From: Sphingobium sp. JS3065
Lineage (GTDB): Bacteria > Pseudomonadota > Alphaproteobacteria > Sphingomonadales > Sphingomonadaceae
Direction: 5' to 3'
Assembly (NCBI RefSeq): GCF_026427355.1
Contig: NZ_CP102664.1
Location: forward strand, 3,041,501-3,105,500
Length of the DNA stretch: 64,000 bases
Part shown: piece by piece, positions 14,544-24,100 of the stretch
How positions within the stretch are numbered: the first letter of the stretch is position 1
Layout of the letters: every line of letters begins with the position of its first letter
Position numbers and translations under genes: made by a program
The notes under the pieces: model-generated
Told to the model about the DNA's origin: nothing
What the model saw: only the letters and a program-made list of their open reading frames with translations
Databases searched by the model: none

Positions 14544-15752
14544 ATGCAACGCTTCGACGTCGTCATATTGGGTGGTGGCCTGGTCGGCCTGACCCTTGGC
14601 ATCGCGCTTTCCGGCCATGGCGTGCGCTGCGCCGTGATCGATCCGGCCAATCCCGTGGAGACTACCGCCGCCGGTTTCGACGGCCGCGTGTCGGCCATCA
14701 GTTCGACCAGCTACGCCATGCTGTCGGCCATCGGCGTGGCCGAATATCTTGAGGGCAAGGGTTGCCCGATCGACCGCATCTGGGTCAGCGACGGGCTGGA
14801 ACCGGGCGCGCTCGACTTCGCGCCGGATGAGGATGACGGGGTGATGGGGATCATGTTCCCCAATCGCGACCTGCGCGTCGCTTTGGCGCGGACGGCGGAA
14901 AGGGCGGAAAACCTCACCCGCTTCCAGCCCGACCGGGCGCTGCATGTGAACCGCGATGCCGACGGCGTGACGCTCACCCTCGCCAGCGGCGAGACGATCC
15001 ACGGCGCGCTGCTGATCGCGGCGGAGGGCCGCAACAGCCCGACCCGCGAAGCCGCGGGCATCCGCACCACGCGCTGGAATTACAAGCATGTCGCGATGGT
15101 GACCGCCATCGACCATGAAGTGCCGCACGCCAACACGGCCTATGAGATATTCTACCCCGGCGGCCCCTTCGCGCTGCTGCCGATGCTGCCGGGCACCCGC
15201 TCCGCCATCGTCTGGACGGTGCCCACGGATCAGGCCCCGGCGATGCTCAAACTGTCCGAACGCGCCTGGCTGGCGGAGGCGCAGAAGCGCATGGGCGGCT
15301 TCCTGGGCGAGATCGCGCTGGCCGGGCCGCGTTCCAGCTATCCGCTCGGCTTCCACCATGCGGCGCGGATCACCGACACGCGGCTCGCGCTGGTTGGGGA
15401 CAGCGCCCATGCGATCCACCCGATTGCGGGGCAGGGCCTGAACCTGGGCTTCCGCGATGTCGCCGCGCTGGTGGAGGTGCTTGTGGAGGGCATGCGGCTC
15501 GGCCTCGATCCGGGCGATGCGCAATTGCTGGCGCGCTATCAGCGCTGGCGCGGGCTGGACGCGATGATGACCAGCGTGGCGATGGACGGGCTGGTCCGGC
15601 TGTTCGATGTGCCGGGGCGGCTTCCCTCGCTCGTTCGCCGCGCCGGGCTGGCGGCGGTGCAGCGCACGTCCCTGCTCAAGAACCGCTTCATGGCCGAAGC
15701 GCGGGGACAATCCGGCGCGCTTCCCCGGCTGCTGACCGGCGAGATGATTTAG
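14544..15752 (+). CDS. UbiH/UbiF/Coq6 family FAD-dependent hydroxylase
   Basis: 402 aa flavoprotein monooxygenase. The N-terminal GGGLVGLTLGIAL (about residues 9-21) is the FAD dinucleotide fold. The middle has the DG-type region, and ALVGDSAHAIHPIAGQGLNLG (about 280-300) is the GD motif that binds the flavin ribose and is typical of ubiquinone-ring hydroxylases. The expected role is one of the ring hydroxylations of ubiquinone synthesis at the inner membrane, from O2 and NAD(P)H. Which carbon is modified cannot be read from sequence. ATG at 14544. It converges on the cytochrome b561 gene, with a palindrome between them. Confidence 0.9.
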   Translation: MQRFDVVILGGGLVGLTLGIALSGHGVRCAVIDPANPVETTAAGFDGRVSAISSTSYAMLSAIGVAEYLEGKGCPIDRIWVSDGLEPGALDFAPDEDDGVMGIMFPNRDLRVALARTAERAENLTRFQPDRALHVNRDADGVTLTLASGETIHGALLIAAEGRNSPTREAAGIRTTRWNYKHVAMVTAIDHEVPHANTAYEIFYPGGPFALLPMLPGTRSAIVWTVPTDQAPAMLKLSERAWLAEAQKRMGGFLGEIALAGPRSSYPLGFHHAARITDTRLALVGDSAHAIHPIAGQGLNLGFRDVAALVEVLVEGMRLGLDPGDAQLLARYQRWRGLDAMMTSVAMDGLVRLFDVPGRLPSLVRRAGLAAVQRTSLLKNRFMAEARGQSGALPRLLTGEMI

Positions 15753-15784
15753 GAAGGGTTTCGGCTATTGCCGTCATCAACAAT

Positions 15785-15812
15785 CGTCATCCCGGCTTTC
15801 GCTGGGATGACG
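15785..15812. repeat. CGTCATCCC palindrome between convergent genes
   Basis: CGTCATCCCGGC / GCTGGGATGACG around the loop TTTC, nearly perfectly self-complementary. It lies between the convergent hydroxylase and cytochrome genes and may end both transcripts, though no T-run is present. Similar CGTCATCCC palindromes are common dispersed repeats in alphaproteobacteria. Confidence 0.6.
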
Positions 15813-15835
15813 AATTGGCGAGCGGCATTCCCAGA

Positions 15836-16348
15836 TCAAATCATCCGCCGCAGCACGCCGTCCTTCAGGATGAAATGATGTCGCAGCGCCGCCAGCACAT
15901 GCACGATGATCAACACCGCCCAGGCAAAGCCCATGATCTCATGACTCTCGCCTGAAATCCCGACGATCGCATCGCCCTTCGACACGGCGAATTTGGGCAC
16001 GTCGAACAGGAAGAACCAGTTCAAGGGCCGATCCCCGGCGGAGGACATGATCCATCCGGTTAGCGGCATGACCAGCATGAACGCGTAAAAGGTGAAATGC
16101 GTGACATGCGCGGCTCTCTTTTCCCAGACCGGCATCGCGGCGGGCAGGGGCGGCGTCTCGCGGGTGAAGCGCCACAGGATGCGCGCGACCGTCAGAGCCA
16201 GCACGCTCAGCCCGATTGACTTGTGGATGGGCATCACCTTCCACTCCCTGGGCAGCGCATCATGCGCAAAGCCCAGGAAGAGGTTGAAGATAATGAGGAT
16301 CGCCAGGATCCAGTGCAGCGCGCGGGCAATGGAACTGTAGCGATCCAT
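15836..16348 (-). CDS. cytochrome b561 family protein
   Basis: 170 aa with four membrane helices and paired histidines for two b hemes: ARALHWILA and MPIHKSIGLS in the first half, HVTHFTFYAFML and SHEIMGFAW plus LIIVHVLAALRHHF in the second. It moves electrons between quinol and an acceptor in the inner membrane (family knowledge); superoxide oxidase activity is known for some members. ATG at 16348 is preceded by AGGAG at good spacing. It lies 21 bp downstream of acs in the same direction, so it probably shares the acs transcript. Confidence 0.9.
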   Translation of the reverse strand: MDRYSSIARALHWILAILIIFNLFLGFAHDALPREWKVMPIHKSIGLSVLALTVARILWRFTRETPPLPAAMPVWEKRAAHVTHFTFYAFMLVMPLTGWIMSSAGDRPLNWFFLFDVPKFAVSKGDAIVGISGESHEIMGFAWAVLIIVHVLAALRHHFILKDGVLRRMI

Positions 16349-16369
16349 CAAATACTCCTGCTTGATTTT

Positions 16370-18313
16370 CTACCCCTGACGATTGGCGACCAGATTATCC
16401 ACAACCGACGGATCGGCAAGTGTACTAATGTCCCCCAGCGCCTGGGCCGACACCTCGCCCTCCGCGATCTTGCGCAGGATGCGGCGCATGATCTTGCCTG
16501 ATCGCGTCTTGGGCAGGCCCGGCGCGAACTGGATCACGTCGGGCGTGGCGATCGGCCCGATCTCGCCCCGCACCCAGGCGACCAGCGCCTTGCGCAGATC
16601 GTCGGTCGCCTCCTCGCCGCTGTTCAGCGTCACATAGGCGTAGATGCCCTGTCCCTTGATGTCGTGGGGGAAGCCGACCACCGCCGCCTCCGCCACCGCC
16701 TCATGCAGCACCAGCGCGCTTTCGACCTCCGCCGTGCCCATGCGGTGGCCCGACACGTTGATCACGTCATCGACGCGCCCGGTGATCCAGTAATAGCCGT
16801 CCTTGTCGCGCCGCGCCCCGTCGCCAGTCGTATATTTGCCGGGAAAGGTAGTGAAATAGGTCTGGAAGAAACGCTCATGATCGCCCCAGACGGTGCGCAT
16901 CTGCCCCGGCCAGCTCTGCGCGATGACGAGGTTTCCTTCCGCCGCCCCTTCCAGCACCTTGCCCTCCGCGTCCACGATCTGCGGCACCACGCCGGGCATC
17001 GGCAGGGTGGCGGAGCCGGGCTTGAGGTCGGTCGCGCCCGGCATGGGCGCGATCATCGCCGCGCCGGTCTCGGTCTGCCACCAGGTGTCGATGATCGGGC
17101 AGCGATCCTCGCCCACGACATGATGGTACCAGCGCCAGGCCTCCGGATTGATCGGCTCGCCCACCGTGCCCAGCAGGCGCAGTGACTGGCGGCTGGTGCG
17201 GGTCACGAAATCGTCGCCTTCCTTCATCAGCGCGCGCAGCGCCGTGGGGGCGGTGAAGATGGTCCGCACCTGATGCCGGTCGACCACTTCCCAGATACGG
17301 CTGGGCGTCGGGTAATTGGGCACGCCTTCATACATCAGCGTCGTCGCCCCGTTCGCCAGCGGGCCATAGACGATATAGCTGTGCCCCGTGACCCAGCCGA
17401 TGTCGGCGGCGCACCAATAAATGTCGTCCGGGCGATAGTCGAAGCACAGCTCATGCGTCAGGCTGGCCCAGAGCAGATAGCCGCCGGTCGTGTGCAGCAC
17501 GCCCTTGGGCTTTCCCGTAGAACCTGATGTGTAGAGGATGAAAAGCGGATCTTCCGCCTGCATCGGCTCAGCCGGGCAGTCGGCGGAAACCCTGGCCGCT
17601 TCCTCATGCAGCCAGAGGTCGCGGCCCTCTTCCATCGGGATGGCGCCGCCGGTCGCTTGCACGACGATGACCTTGCGGACGCTCGAGCATAATTTCAGCG
17701 CGGCGTCGACATTGGCCTTCAGCGGCACCTTCTTCCCCGCCCGGCGGCCCTCATCGGCGGTGATCACCAGCGTCGAATCACAATCGGTGATCCGCCCCGC
17801 CAGCGCTTCGGGCGAAAAGCCGCCGAACACGACGCTGTGGATCGCCCCGATCCGGGCGCAGGCGAGCAGGGCGAAGGCCGCCTCCGGGATCATCGGCATA
17901 TAGATGGTGATGCGGTCGCCCTTCTTCGCGCCCGCGCCCTTCAGCACATTGGCGAAGCGGCAGACCCGCTCATGCACCTCAGCATAGCTATAGCGGCGCG
18001 GTTCTTCCTCCGGCGCATCGGGTTCCCAGATGATGGCGGTCTGGTCGCCCCTGGCCGCCAGATGCCGGTCGATGCAGTTGGCGCTGACGTTCAGCACGCC
18101 GTCGGCAAACCATTTCACCCCGAAATCGGCTTCGTGGAAGCTGCTTTCATTGGTCAGGCTCGGAAAATTCACCCAGTCGAGCCGCTTCGCCTGTTCCAGC
18201 CAATAGGCGTCGGCATCCTGGATCGACCGCGCATAGTCCGCTGCGCGCCCACCCCGGTCGAACAGGGCGGATGCCGCCCATTCTGCGGGAACCGGGAAAA
18301 AATCGTCAGACAT
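16370..18313 (-). CDS. acs: acetyl-CoA synthetase (acetate-CoA ligase)
   Basis: 647 aa, the usual length. ANL-superfamily motifs are complete: the P-loop [14 protein letters not shown] (about 265-278), the adenine-binding TWWQTETGA, the hinge [21 protein letters not shown], and the C-terminal [13 protein letters not shown]. The last contains the catalytic lysine that is acetylated to switch the enzyme off in other bacteria. It activates acetate to acetyl-CoA via acetyl-AMP in the cytoplasm. ATG at 18313 follows AAAGGA by 6 bp. Divergent from the GST gene; cytochrome b561 follows closely. Confidence 0.96.
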   Translation of the reverse strand: MSDDFFPVPAEWAASALFDRGGRAADYARSIQDADAYWLEQAKRLDWVNFPSLTNESSFHEADFGVKWFADGVLNVSANCIDRHLAARGDQTAIIWEPDAPEEEPRRYSYAEVHERVCRFANVLKGAGAKKGDRITIYMPMIPEAAFALLACARIGAIHSVVFGGFSPEALAGRITDCDSTLVITADEGRRAGKKVPLKANVDAALKLCSSVRKVIVVQATGGAIPMEEGRDLWLHEEAARVSADCPAEPMQAEDPLFILYTSGSTGKPKGVLHTTGGYLLWASLTHELCFDYRPDDIYWCAADIGWVTGHSYIVYGPLANGATTLMYEGVPNYPTPSRIWEVVDRHQVRTIFTAPTALRALMKEGDDFVTRTSRQSLRLLGTVGEPINPEAWRWYHHVVGEDRCPIIDTWWQTETGAAMIAPMPGATDLKPGSATLPMPGVVPQIVDAEGKVLEGAAEGNLVIAQSWPGQMRTVWGDHERFFQTYFTTFPGKYTTGDGARRDKDGYYWITGRVDDVINVSGHRMGTAEVESALVLHEAVAEAAVVGFPHDIKGQGIYAYVTLNSGEEATDDLRKALVAWVRGEIGPIATPDVIQFAPGLPKTRSGKIMRRILRKIAEGEVSAQALGDISTLADPSVVDNLVANRQG

Positions 18314-18495
18314 GCGGCATCCTTTCCTTTGCGAAATCCTCGCCTGCCCGCTGTCCTAGAACCAAGGGGCGGCGACCGGAAGACGGGATCGTTCCTGCTC
18401 CCTCACGCTTTCCGCCATTATCGGTCCGGAATTAAGCGGGACGATGCCATTTGCCGCTTTTCGCATGGGCTTGCTGGGCCTAACAGGGAAGCAAT

Positions 18496-19167
18496 ATGTG
18501 GCAACTTTTCCAATTTCCGCTCTGTCCATTTTCGCGCAAGGTTCGCCTGCTGCTCGGCGAAAAGGGCGTGGGCTACGACTTGATGCGCGAATCGCCGTGG
18601 GAGGCGCGGGACGAATTTCTGGACCTCAACCCCGCCGGCACGACGCCGGTGATGGTGGATGAGGAAAAGGGCATGACCCTGATCGACAGTCAGGCGATCT
18701 GCGAATATTTCGAGGAAACGGTCGAGAAATTCCCGCTGATCTCCGGCACGGCGGCGGGCCGGGCGGAGGTGCGGCGGCTGACCGCCTTCTTCGACCAGAA
18801 TTTCTATGGCGACGTCGTCGGCCCGCTGCTGCACGAGCGGATGAAGAAGCGGCTGATCGAGCGCGCGCCGCCCGACGCCCGCGTGCTGCGGGAGGCGATG
18901 AAGCGGGCCAATGTCCATATGGATTATATGGACTATCTGCTCGATCACCGTAGCTGGATGGCGGGTCCGACGCTCAGCCTGGCGGACATCGCCGCCGCCG
19001 CGCATCTGTCCGTCGCGGATTATCTGGGCGGCATCGACTGGGCCGGGCATGAGACGGTGAAGCGCTGGTATGCGGGCTTCAAGTCGCGCCCGTCCTTCCG
19101 CCCGCTGCTGTCCGAGCGGATGGAGGTGATCACCCCGCCGCCCCATTATGAAAAGCCGGATTTTTAA
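18496..19167 (+). CDS. glutathione S-transferase family protein
   Basis: 223 aa two-domain GST. The thioredoxin-like N-terminal domain has FPLCPFSRKVRLLLGEKG, with the active-site Cys/Ser region near residues 10-13, and the cis-Pro segment NPAGTTPVMV. IDSQAICEYFEE is the glutathione-gamma-Glu site. The all-helical C-terminal domain (about 90-215) carries LADIAAAAHL, the N-capping-box region. Substrate unknown. ATG at 18496 follows AGGGAA. It faces the GGDEF gene tail-to-tail with a gap of 30 bp. Confidence 0.88.
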   Translation: MWQLFQFPLCPFSRKVRLLLGEKGVGYDLMRESPWEARDEFLDLNPAGTTPVMVDEEKGMTLIDSQAICEYFEETVEKFPLISGTAAGRAEVRRLTAFFDQNFYGDVVGPLLHERMKKRLIERAPPDARVLREAMKRANVHMDYMDYLLDHRSWMAGPTLSLADIAAAAHLSVADYLGGIDWAGHETVKRWYAGFKSRPSFRPLLSERMEVITPPPHYEKPDF

Positions 19168-19197
19168 GGACCGATCCTCCTCCCCAGGGGGAGGGGT

Positions 19198-20361
19198 TCA
19201 ATCCAGCTCCGCCGCCAGATACACCCGGTTGCGGCCATGTTCCTTGGCCAGATAGAGCGCCCGGTCCGCCGCCTTCAACGCGGCGCGGGGGTCTTCATAG
19301 GCCAGCACGTTGGCGACCCCGGCGGAAAAGCTCACCCGCTCCATCCGTTCGCCGTTCGCCCGGTTGACCAGGCTGCGGGTGGACAGATCCTGCCGCACGC
19401 TGTCCACCGCCTCGCAGGCCTCCGCCGCCGTCTTGCCGCGGAACAGCATGACGAATTCCTCCCCGCCATGGCGCGCGACATGGCATTGATCGTTGCTCGC
19501 CTTGGACAGCAATCCCGCCACGAATTTCAGCACCCGGTCGCCGGTGTCATGGCCATGGGTATCGTTGATCAGCTTGAAATGATCGATGTCGCAAAAGGCG
19601 ACGGCCAGCGGCTGCCCTTCCTTCTGCGCCTGCGCCAGTTCCTCGCGCAGCGTGCCTTCGAAGGCGCGGCGGTTGGGCAGGCCGGTCAGATGGTCATGCT
19701 CGGCTGCGCGGCGCGCGCTTTCCAGATTCGATTTCAGAAGCTGCGTCTGTTTCTGGTTGTCGCGTAGCTGGCCTTCGACCTGCCGGGTCTTTTCCACCAT
19801 CGATCGGGTCAGCGCCACCAGGCGCGCCAGCACCGGCTGATTTTCCGCGCTGGCGGACAGGCCTTTCACCTCTTCCTGCAACGCCGCGCCATAATCCTTG
19901 GCGGAATTGCGCGATTCGGTCATCAGGCCGGTGAATTGCGACAGATTCTCCTCGACCTTGTCGAGCATGGAAGCCAACGCGTCTGGCGTCACCTCGTCAT
20001 TGCGCTGGTCGGCGACGACATTTTCGACCCAGCCATTGGTGATCTTGCCCCGCTCCGCCAGCACCGCCTTCACGGCCTTTTCCACGCCGATATGCGATCC
20101 GGTCAGATAATCGTGGGCCACGCCGAAATTGAGCGGCGTCAGGTCCAGATCATGGGCGAACAGGAAATCGCCAATATCCTCGTACAGCTTGCGCCGCCGG
20201 GTGGCTTCCCGGCTGGCGGCGCTGCCCGGCCGGGCGCGTTGCGGCGCCTCCGGCCCGTCCATGTCCATGTCGTCGGCCTTGCCCGAAAAGCCGCGAGCCC
20301 AGCGGGCCAGGCGGTCGGTCAGACCATGTTGCGCGTTTGCGGAAGATGATGCCCCAGTCAT
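19198..20361 (-). CDS. GGDEF domain diguanylate cyclase
   Basis: 387 aa. No membrane helix is seen, so it is probably cytoplasmic. The first 210 residues are predicted helical with a coiled-coil stretch before the catalytic domain; they match no sensory domain I recognise. The GGDEF domain (about 220-385) begins DHLTGLPNRRAF and has the active-site RHGGEEF, as expected for making cyclic di-GMP from GTP. The residues five positions ahead of GGEEF (QCHV) are not RxxD, so the inhibitory product site is absent. ATG at 20361. The LysR gene lies 77 bp upstream in the same direction. Confidence 0.9.
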   Translation of the reverse strand: MTGASSSANAQHGLTDRLARWARGFSGKADDMDMDGPEAPQRARPGSAASREATRRRKLYEDIGDFLFAHDLDLTPLNFGVAHDYLTGSHIGVEKAVKAVLAERGKITNGWVENVVADQRNDEVTPDALASMLDKVEENLSQFTGLMTESRNSAKDYGAALQEEVKGLSASAENQPVLARLVALTRSMVEKTRQVEGQLRDNQKQTQLLKSNLESARRAAEHDHLTGLPNRRAFEGTLREELAQAQKEGQPLAVAFCDIDHFKLINDTHGHDTGDRVLKFVAGLLSKASNDQCHVARHGGEEFVMLFRGKTAAEACEAVDSVRQDLSTRSLVNRANGERMERVSFSAGVANVLAYEDPRAALKAADRALYLAKEHGRNRVYLAAELD

Positions 20362-20438
20362 GTCCGCTATAACGACGGATGCGAAACAAGGTTAAGAGCG
20401 CGCCGGGGGAAAACCGCCAAGGCCTTGATCGGCCACTA

Positions 20439-21320
20439 TTATATGTCCGCGCCGATCAGCCAGTCGCGGAAGATGCGCACCGAACGGGTCTGCAGCGCGC
20501 GCGGGCGGCAAACGAAATAATAGCGATAGGGGCTTTCGACCCGGCTTTCCGGAAACAGCCGGACCAGACGCGAATCCTGCGCCTCATTATAATGGCTGGC
20601 GTGCAATATGGCGACGCCCAGCCCCTGGGCCGCCGCCTCCAGCATCAATTGCCCCGAATCATAATTGTCGATGGCCAGCGGTTGCAGGTCGGGCAGGCCC
20701 GCCGCCTCCTTCCACGCCTCGAAAGCGAGCGCCATGTCGCGATGGAGCAGGATGGTGTGATTGGCCAGTTCCTGCGGCGACGTCAGCGCGTTCGGCGACT
20801 CCAGCAACGCCTTGCGCCCGATCAGATAGACCTCGTCACGGTCCAGTTCATGGGCGTAGAGCGCCGGATCGATGTCCTTCGCCAGAACGATGGCGGCGTC
20901 CAGCCCTTCGCCCAGCCGGGCGACGGCATAGGGGGTGGTCTCGATATCGATGTGAAGCTGTGGATGCCGCTGCCGCAGCGCGCCCAGATGCGGGAACAGC
21001 CGCTGCGTCGCGAACAGCGGCATGACCGCCAGCCGCAGGCGCAACTGGTTGCCGCCGCTCTGGATATTCTCCAGCGCCTGGCTCAGCGAATCCAGCGCGG
21101 GTGCGATGTCGTCCAGCAATCGCTGGCCGTCGGCATTGATTTCCAGCGCCTGGTGCTTGCGGTCGAACAGGGGGCGGCCGATGAACCGCTCCAGCGCCTG
21201 CACCCGGCGGCTGAGCGCCGGAGTCGAGAGCGCAAGCTCCTCCGCCGCCGCCTTGACCGATCCAAGGCGGGCGACCTGCACAAAGGCCTCCAGGGCCGTA
21301 AGGGGCGGCAATCTACGCAT
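20439..21320 (-). CDS. LysR family transcriptional regulator (GcvA-like)
   Basis: 293 aa. The N-terminal winged helix-turn-helix reads LPPLTALEAFVQVARLGSVK then AAAEELALSTPALSRRVQAL, the classic LysR recognition helix with its linker to about residue 90. A periplasmic-binding-like effector domain follows. The start LPPLTALEAF resembles the GcvA/AmpR subgroup. No target is obvious: its upstream neighbour across 340 bp is a probable small RNA and the Cdc48 gene, and LysR proteins often act on divergent neighbours. ATG at 21320. Confidence 0.9.
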   Translation of the reverse strand: MRRLPPLTALEAFVQVARLGSVKAAAEELALSTPALSRRVQALERFIGRPLFDRKHQALEINADGQRLLDDIAPALDSLSQALENIQSGGNQLRLRLAVMPLFATQRLFPHLGALRQRHPQLHIDIETTPYAVARLGEGLDAAIVLAKDIDPALYAHELDRDEVYLIGRKALLESPNALTSPQELANHTILLHRDMALAFEAWKEAAGLPDLQPLAIDNYDSGQLMLEAAAQGLGVAILHASHYNEAQDSRLVRLFPESRVESPYRYYFVCRPRALQTRSVRIFRDWLIGADI

Positions 21321-21479
21321 AAACCGTCATGTTCATTTGGCCGATCCGTTGCGACGCATCATTGCTTCTTCTCAAACGGCGCCCAAACCGGCTCTCAAGC
21401 ATCCTTGCTCCACTGAGCAGGAAAAAGGGGTAGTTGGCAAGATGCAAAAATTGCAACTCCTCGATTCTTTTCGCACTTG

Positions 21480-21572
21480 CGAAAATACATGCCGCACTGC
21501 ACATGGAAAAGGCCTTTCAGGCATCCTCTCCTATAAACTTTCCGGGCTGGCCTTCGGGCCGGCCCTTTTTTT
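21480..21572 (+). ncRNA. candidate small RNA ending in a UUCG-loop terminator
   Basis: Between the leftward LysR gene and the rightward Cdc48 gene lie 339 bp with no convincing gene. A perfect-looking rightward terminator at 21544-21572 has no gene upstream to serve, so a short transcript is likely. Just upstream are a small GGCCTTTCAGGC hairpin (around 21511-21522) and a single-stranded ATCCTCTCC stretch (about 21523-21531), the CU-rich loop type that pairs with ribosome-binding sites in alphaproteobacterial sRNAs. The 5' end is a guess. Confidence 0.45.
21544..21572 (+). terminator. strong orphan rho-independent terminator
   Basis: GGGCTGGCC, loop TTCG, GGCCGGCCC (9-bp stem with one G.T pair), followed by seven T (21566-21572). 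It points rightward. The complementary strand lacks a T-run, so it does not serve the LysR gene. Confidence 0.9.
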
Positions 21573-21659
21573 ATTCGGTCCGGGGCTCCCCATGGCCCCT
21601 TCCGTTCGGTCGCGACGTTCCCTATCTCGTTACGCAGCGACAGGAACGGGGAAGCCGAC

Positions 21660-23951
21660 GTGGCCGAAGAGGAAATCGCAGGACGCAGGATACAGGTGGC
21701 CAACGCCCGGCCGGAAGATGCGGGGCGCGGCCTCGCTCGCCTTCCATTGGCGGTGATGGCGGAACTCCATCTGGCCGAAGGCGACGTGATCGAGATAGTG
21801 GGCAAGCGCTCCACCCCTGCCCGGGTGGTGCGGCCCTATAAGGAGGATGAGGGGCTGGACGTCCTGCGCCTCGACGGGCTTCAGCGGGCCAATGCCGGGG
21901 TGGGATCGGGCGACTTCGTCGTGATCGGCAAGGTCGAGCCGCGCCCCGCCCAGCGTGTCGTCTTCGCACCTGCACAAAATAATTTGCGGTTGCAGGGCAA
22001 TCCCGAAGCGCTGAAGCGTGTTTTCTTCCAGCGCCCGCTCGCCGCCGGCGACGTCGTCGCCACGGCGGGACAGCAGCAGGTGCCGCCCGGCGACATGCCG
22101 CCCCAATTGCGGCAGATGCTGGCCGCCCCAGCCTATGCCCTGCAGGAAATCCGGCTGGTGGTGGTGTCCACCGTGCCCAAGGGCGTCGTCCATATCGACG
22201 CCGAAACCGAAGTCGAACTGCGCGCCGAATATGAGGAGCCGCGCGAATCCCGCCGCGCCGACGTCACCTATGACGATGTCGGCGGCATGGCCGATGCCAT
22301 CGACCAGTTGCGCGAGATGGTGGAGCTGCCGCTGCGCTATCCCGAACTGTTCGAACGGCTGGGCGTCGATCCGCCCAAGGGCGTGCTGCTCCATGGCCCG
22401 CCGGGCACCGGCAAGACGCGGCTGGCCCGCGCCGTCGCCAATGAATCGGAAGCCGAATTCTTCCTGATCAACGGGCCGGAGATCATGGGTTCGGCCTATG
22501 GCGAGTCGGAAAAGCAGCTTCGCGAGATTTTCGAGGCCGCCGCCAAGTCCGTCCCGTCGATCCTCTTCATCGATGAGATCGATTCGATCGCGCCCAAGCG
22601 CGGCAGCGTGACCGGCGAGACGGAAAAGCGCCTGGTCGCGCAATTGCTGACGCTGATGGACGGGCTGGAGCCGCGCACCAACCTGGTCGTCATCGCCGCG
22701 ACCAACCGGCCGGAAGCGATAGACGAGGCGCTGCGCCGTCCCGGCCGGTTTGACCGCGAGATCATCGTCGGCGTCCCGGACGAGCGCGGGCGGCGGGAAA
22801 TTCTGGGCATCCACACCCGCGGCATGCCGCTGGGCGACAAGGTCGACCTCAGCGAACTCGCCCGCATGACCTATGGCTTCGTCGGCGCGGATCTGGCCGC
22901 GCTGACCCGCGAGGCGGCGATCGAGACGGTCCGCCGGTTCATGCCGCGCCTCAATCTGGAGGAAGGGACGATCCCGCCCGACGTGCTGGAGGAACTCTCC
23001 GTCACGCGGGAGGATTTCATGGCCGCGATCAAGCGCGTCCAACCCTCCGCCATGCGGGAGGTGATGGTGCAGGCGCCGAACATCGGCTGGGCCGACATCG
23101 GCGGGCTGGACGATGCCCAGATGCGCCTCAAGGAAGGGGTGGAACTGCCGCTCAAGGATCCGGACGCCTTCCGCCGCATCGGCATCCGCCCGGCCAAGGG
23201 CTTCCTGCTCTACGGCCCGCCCGGCACCGGCAAGACGCTGCTGGCGAAGGCCGTGGCGCGGGAGGCGCAGGCCAATTTCATCGCCACCAAATCCTCCGAC
23301 CTGCTCAGCAAATGGTATGGGGAAAGCGAACAGCAGATCGCCCGCCTCTTCGCCCGCGCCAGGCAGGTCGCGCCGACGGTCATCTTCATCGACGAACTGG
23401 ACAGTCTCGTCCCCGCTCGCGGCGGCGGCCTGGGCGAACCGCAGGTGACGGAGCGGGTGGTGAACACCATCCTGGCCGAGATGGACGGGCTGGAGGAACT
23501 GCAATCGGTTGTGGTCATAGGCGCCACCAACCGGCCGACGCTGATTGATCCGGCGCTGCTGCGACCGGGGCGGTTCGATGAGTTGATCTATGTCCCCGTG
23601 CCGGACCAGGCCGGGCGCAAGCGCATATTGTCCATCCATACGGGCAAGATGCCGCTGGCCGACGACGTCGATCTGGACATGCTGGCCGAGCGCACCGAAC
23701 GCTTCACCGGCGCCGATCTGGAGGATCTGGTCCGCCGGGCGGGGCTGGTCGCGCTGCGCCAGTCGCTCTCGGTCGACAAGGTGACGCAGGCCCATTTCGA
23801 AGCGGCGCTGGAGGATACCCGCGCCTCCGTCACGCCGGAAATGGAGCGCGAATATGAGCAGATCCAGGCGACGCTCAAGCAGAGTGTGATGCAGGTCGAT
23901 CCCATCGGCTTCGTCGCGCCCGGCATGCTGCGGGGGCGCGGCAAGGAATGA
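21660..23951 (+). CDS. Cdc48/VCP-type AAA+ ATPase with two ATPase domains
   Basis: 763 aa with the full Cdc48 layout: an N-terminal double-psi barrel/CDC48_2 region (about 1-190), the D1 ATPase with GPPGTGKTR and LFIDEIDSIAP (about 215-440), and the D2 ATPase with GPPGTGKTL and IFIDELDSLVP (about 490-720). Each has an arginine-finger segment RRPGRFD or LRPGRFD. In archaea and eukaryotes this hexamer unfolds proteins; the role in bacteria is not established. The D2 pore loop reads KWYGESE. GTG at 21660 follows GGGGAAG. It stands alone, with no adaptor gene nearby. High identity to archaeal forms would point to ancient transfer. Confidence 0.93.
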   Translation: MAEEEIAGRRIQVANARPEDAGRGLARLPLAVMAELHLAEGDVIEIVGKRSTPARVVRPYKEDEGLDVLRLDGLQRANAGVGSGDFVVIGKVEPRPAQRVVFAPAQNNLRLQGNPEALKRVFFQRPLAAGDVVATAGQQQVPPGDMPPQLRQMLAAPAYALQEIRLVVVSTVPKGVVHIDAETEVELRAEYEEPRESRRADVTYDDVGGMADAIDQLREMVELPLRYPELFERLGVDPPKGVLLHGPPGTGKTRLARAVANESEAEFFLINGPEIMGSAYGESEKQLREIFEAAAKSVPSILFIDEIDSIAPKRGSVTGETEKRLVAQLLTLMDGLEPRTNLVVIAATNRPEAIDEALRRPGRFDREIIVGVPDERGRREILGIHTRGMPLGDKVDLSELARMTYGFVGADLAALTREAAIETVRRFMPRLNLEEGTIPPDVLEELSVTREDFMAAIKRVQPSAMREVMVQAPNIGWADIGGLDDAQMRLKEGVELPLKDPDAFRRIGIRPAKGFLLYGPPGTGKTLLAKAVAREAQANFIATKSSDLLSKWYGESEQQIARLFARARQVAPTVIFIDELDSLVPARGGGLGEPQVTERVVNTILAEMDGLEELQSVVVIGATNRPTLIDPALLRPGRFDELIYVPVPDQAGRKRILSIHTGKMPLADDVDLDMLAERTERFTGADLEDLVRRAGLVALRQSLSVDKVTQAHFEAALEDTRASVTPEMEREYEQIQATLKQSVMQVDPIGFVAPGMLRGRGKE

Positions 23952-23970
23952 CCTGACGGCTCCCCCACCA

Positions 23971-24004
23971 CACCATGTTCCTGCCTTCGCGGGAACATAT
24001 GGTG
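23971..24004. repeat. hairpin repeat after the Cdc48 gene
   Basis: CACCATGTTCC / GGGAACAT.GGTG around the loop TGCCTTCGC. It is a palindrome without a T-run, 19 bp after the stop, possibly a dispersed repeat acting as a weak terminator. Confidence 0.5.
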
Positions 24005-24100
24005 CTTAACTCCTATGGATTTCACCCCTCCACCGCGAAGGCGCTTGCATGCCCGTGCGATTTTTGCGAGTCGACGGGCAAGGCAGACAGGCGAGAATGA

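Noticed and set aside
21630..23795. 721-codon open frame opposite the Cdc48 gene
   Set aside because: Shadow of a GC-rich gene: Asp/Arg/His/Gln-rich text without domain or start signals, while the plus strand encodes a complete two-domain ATPase.
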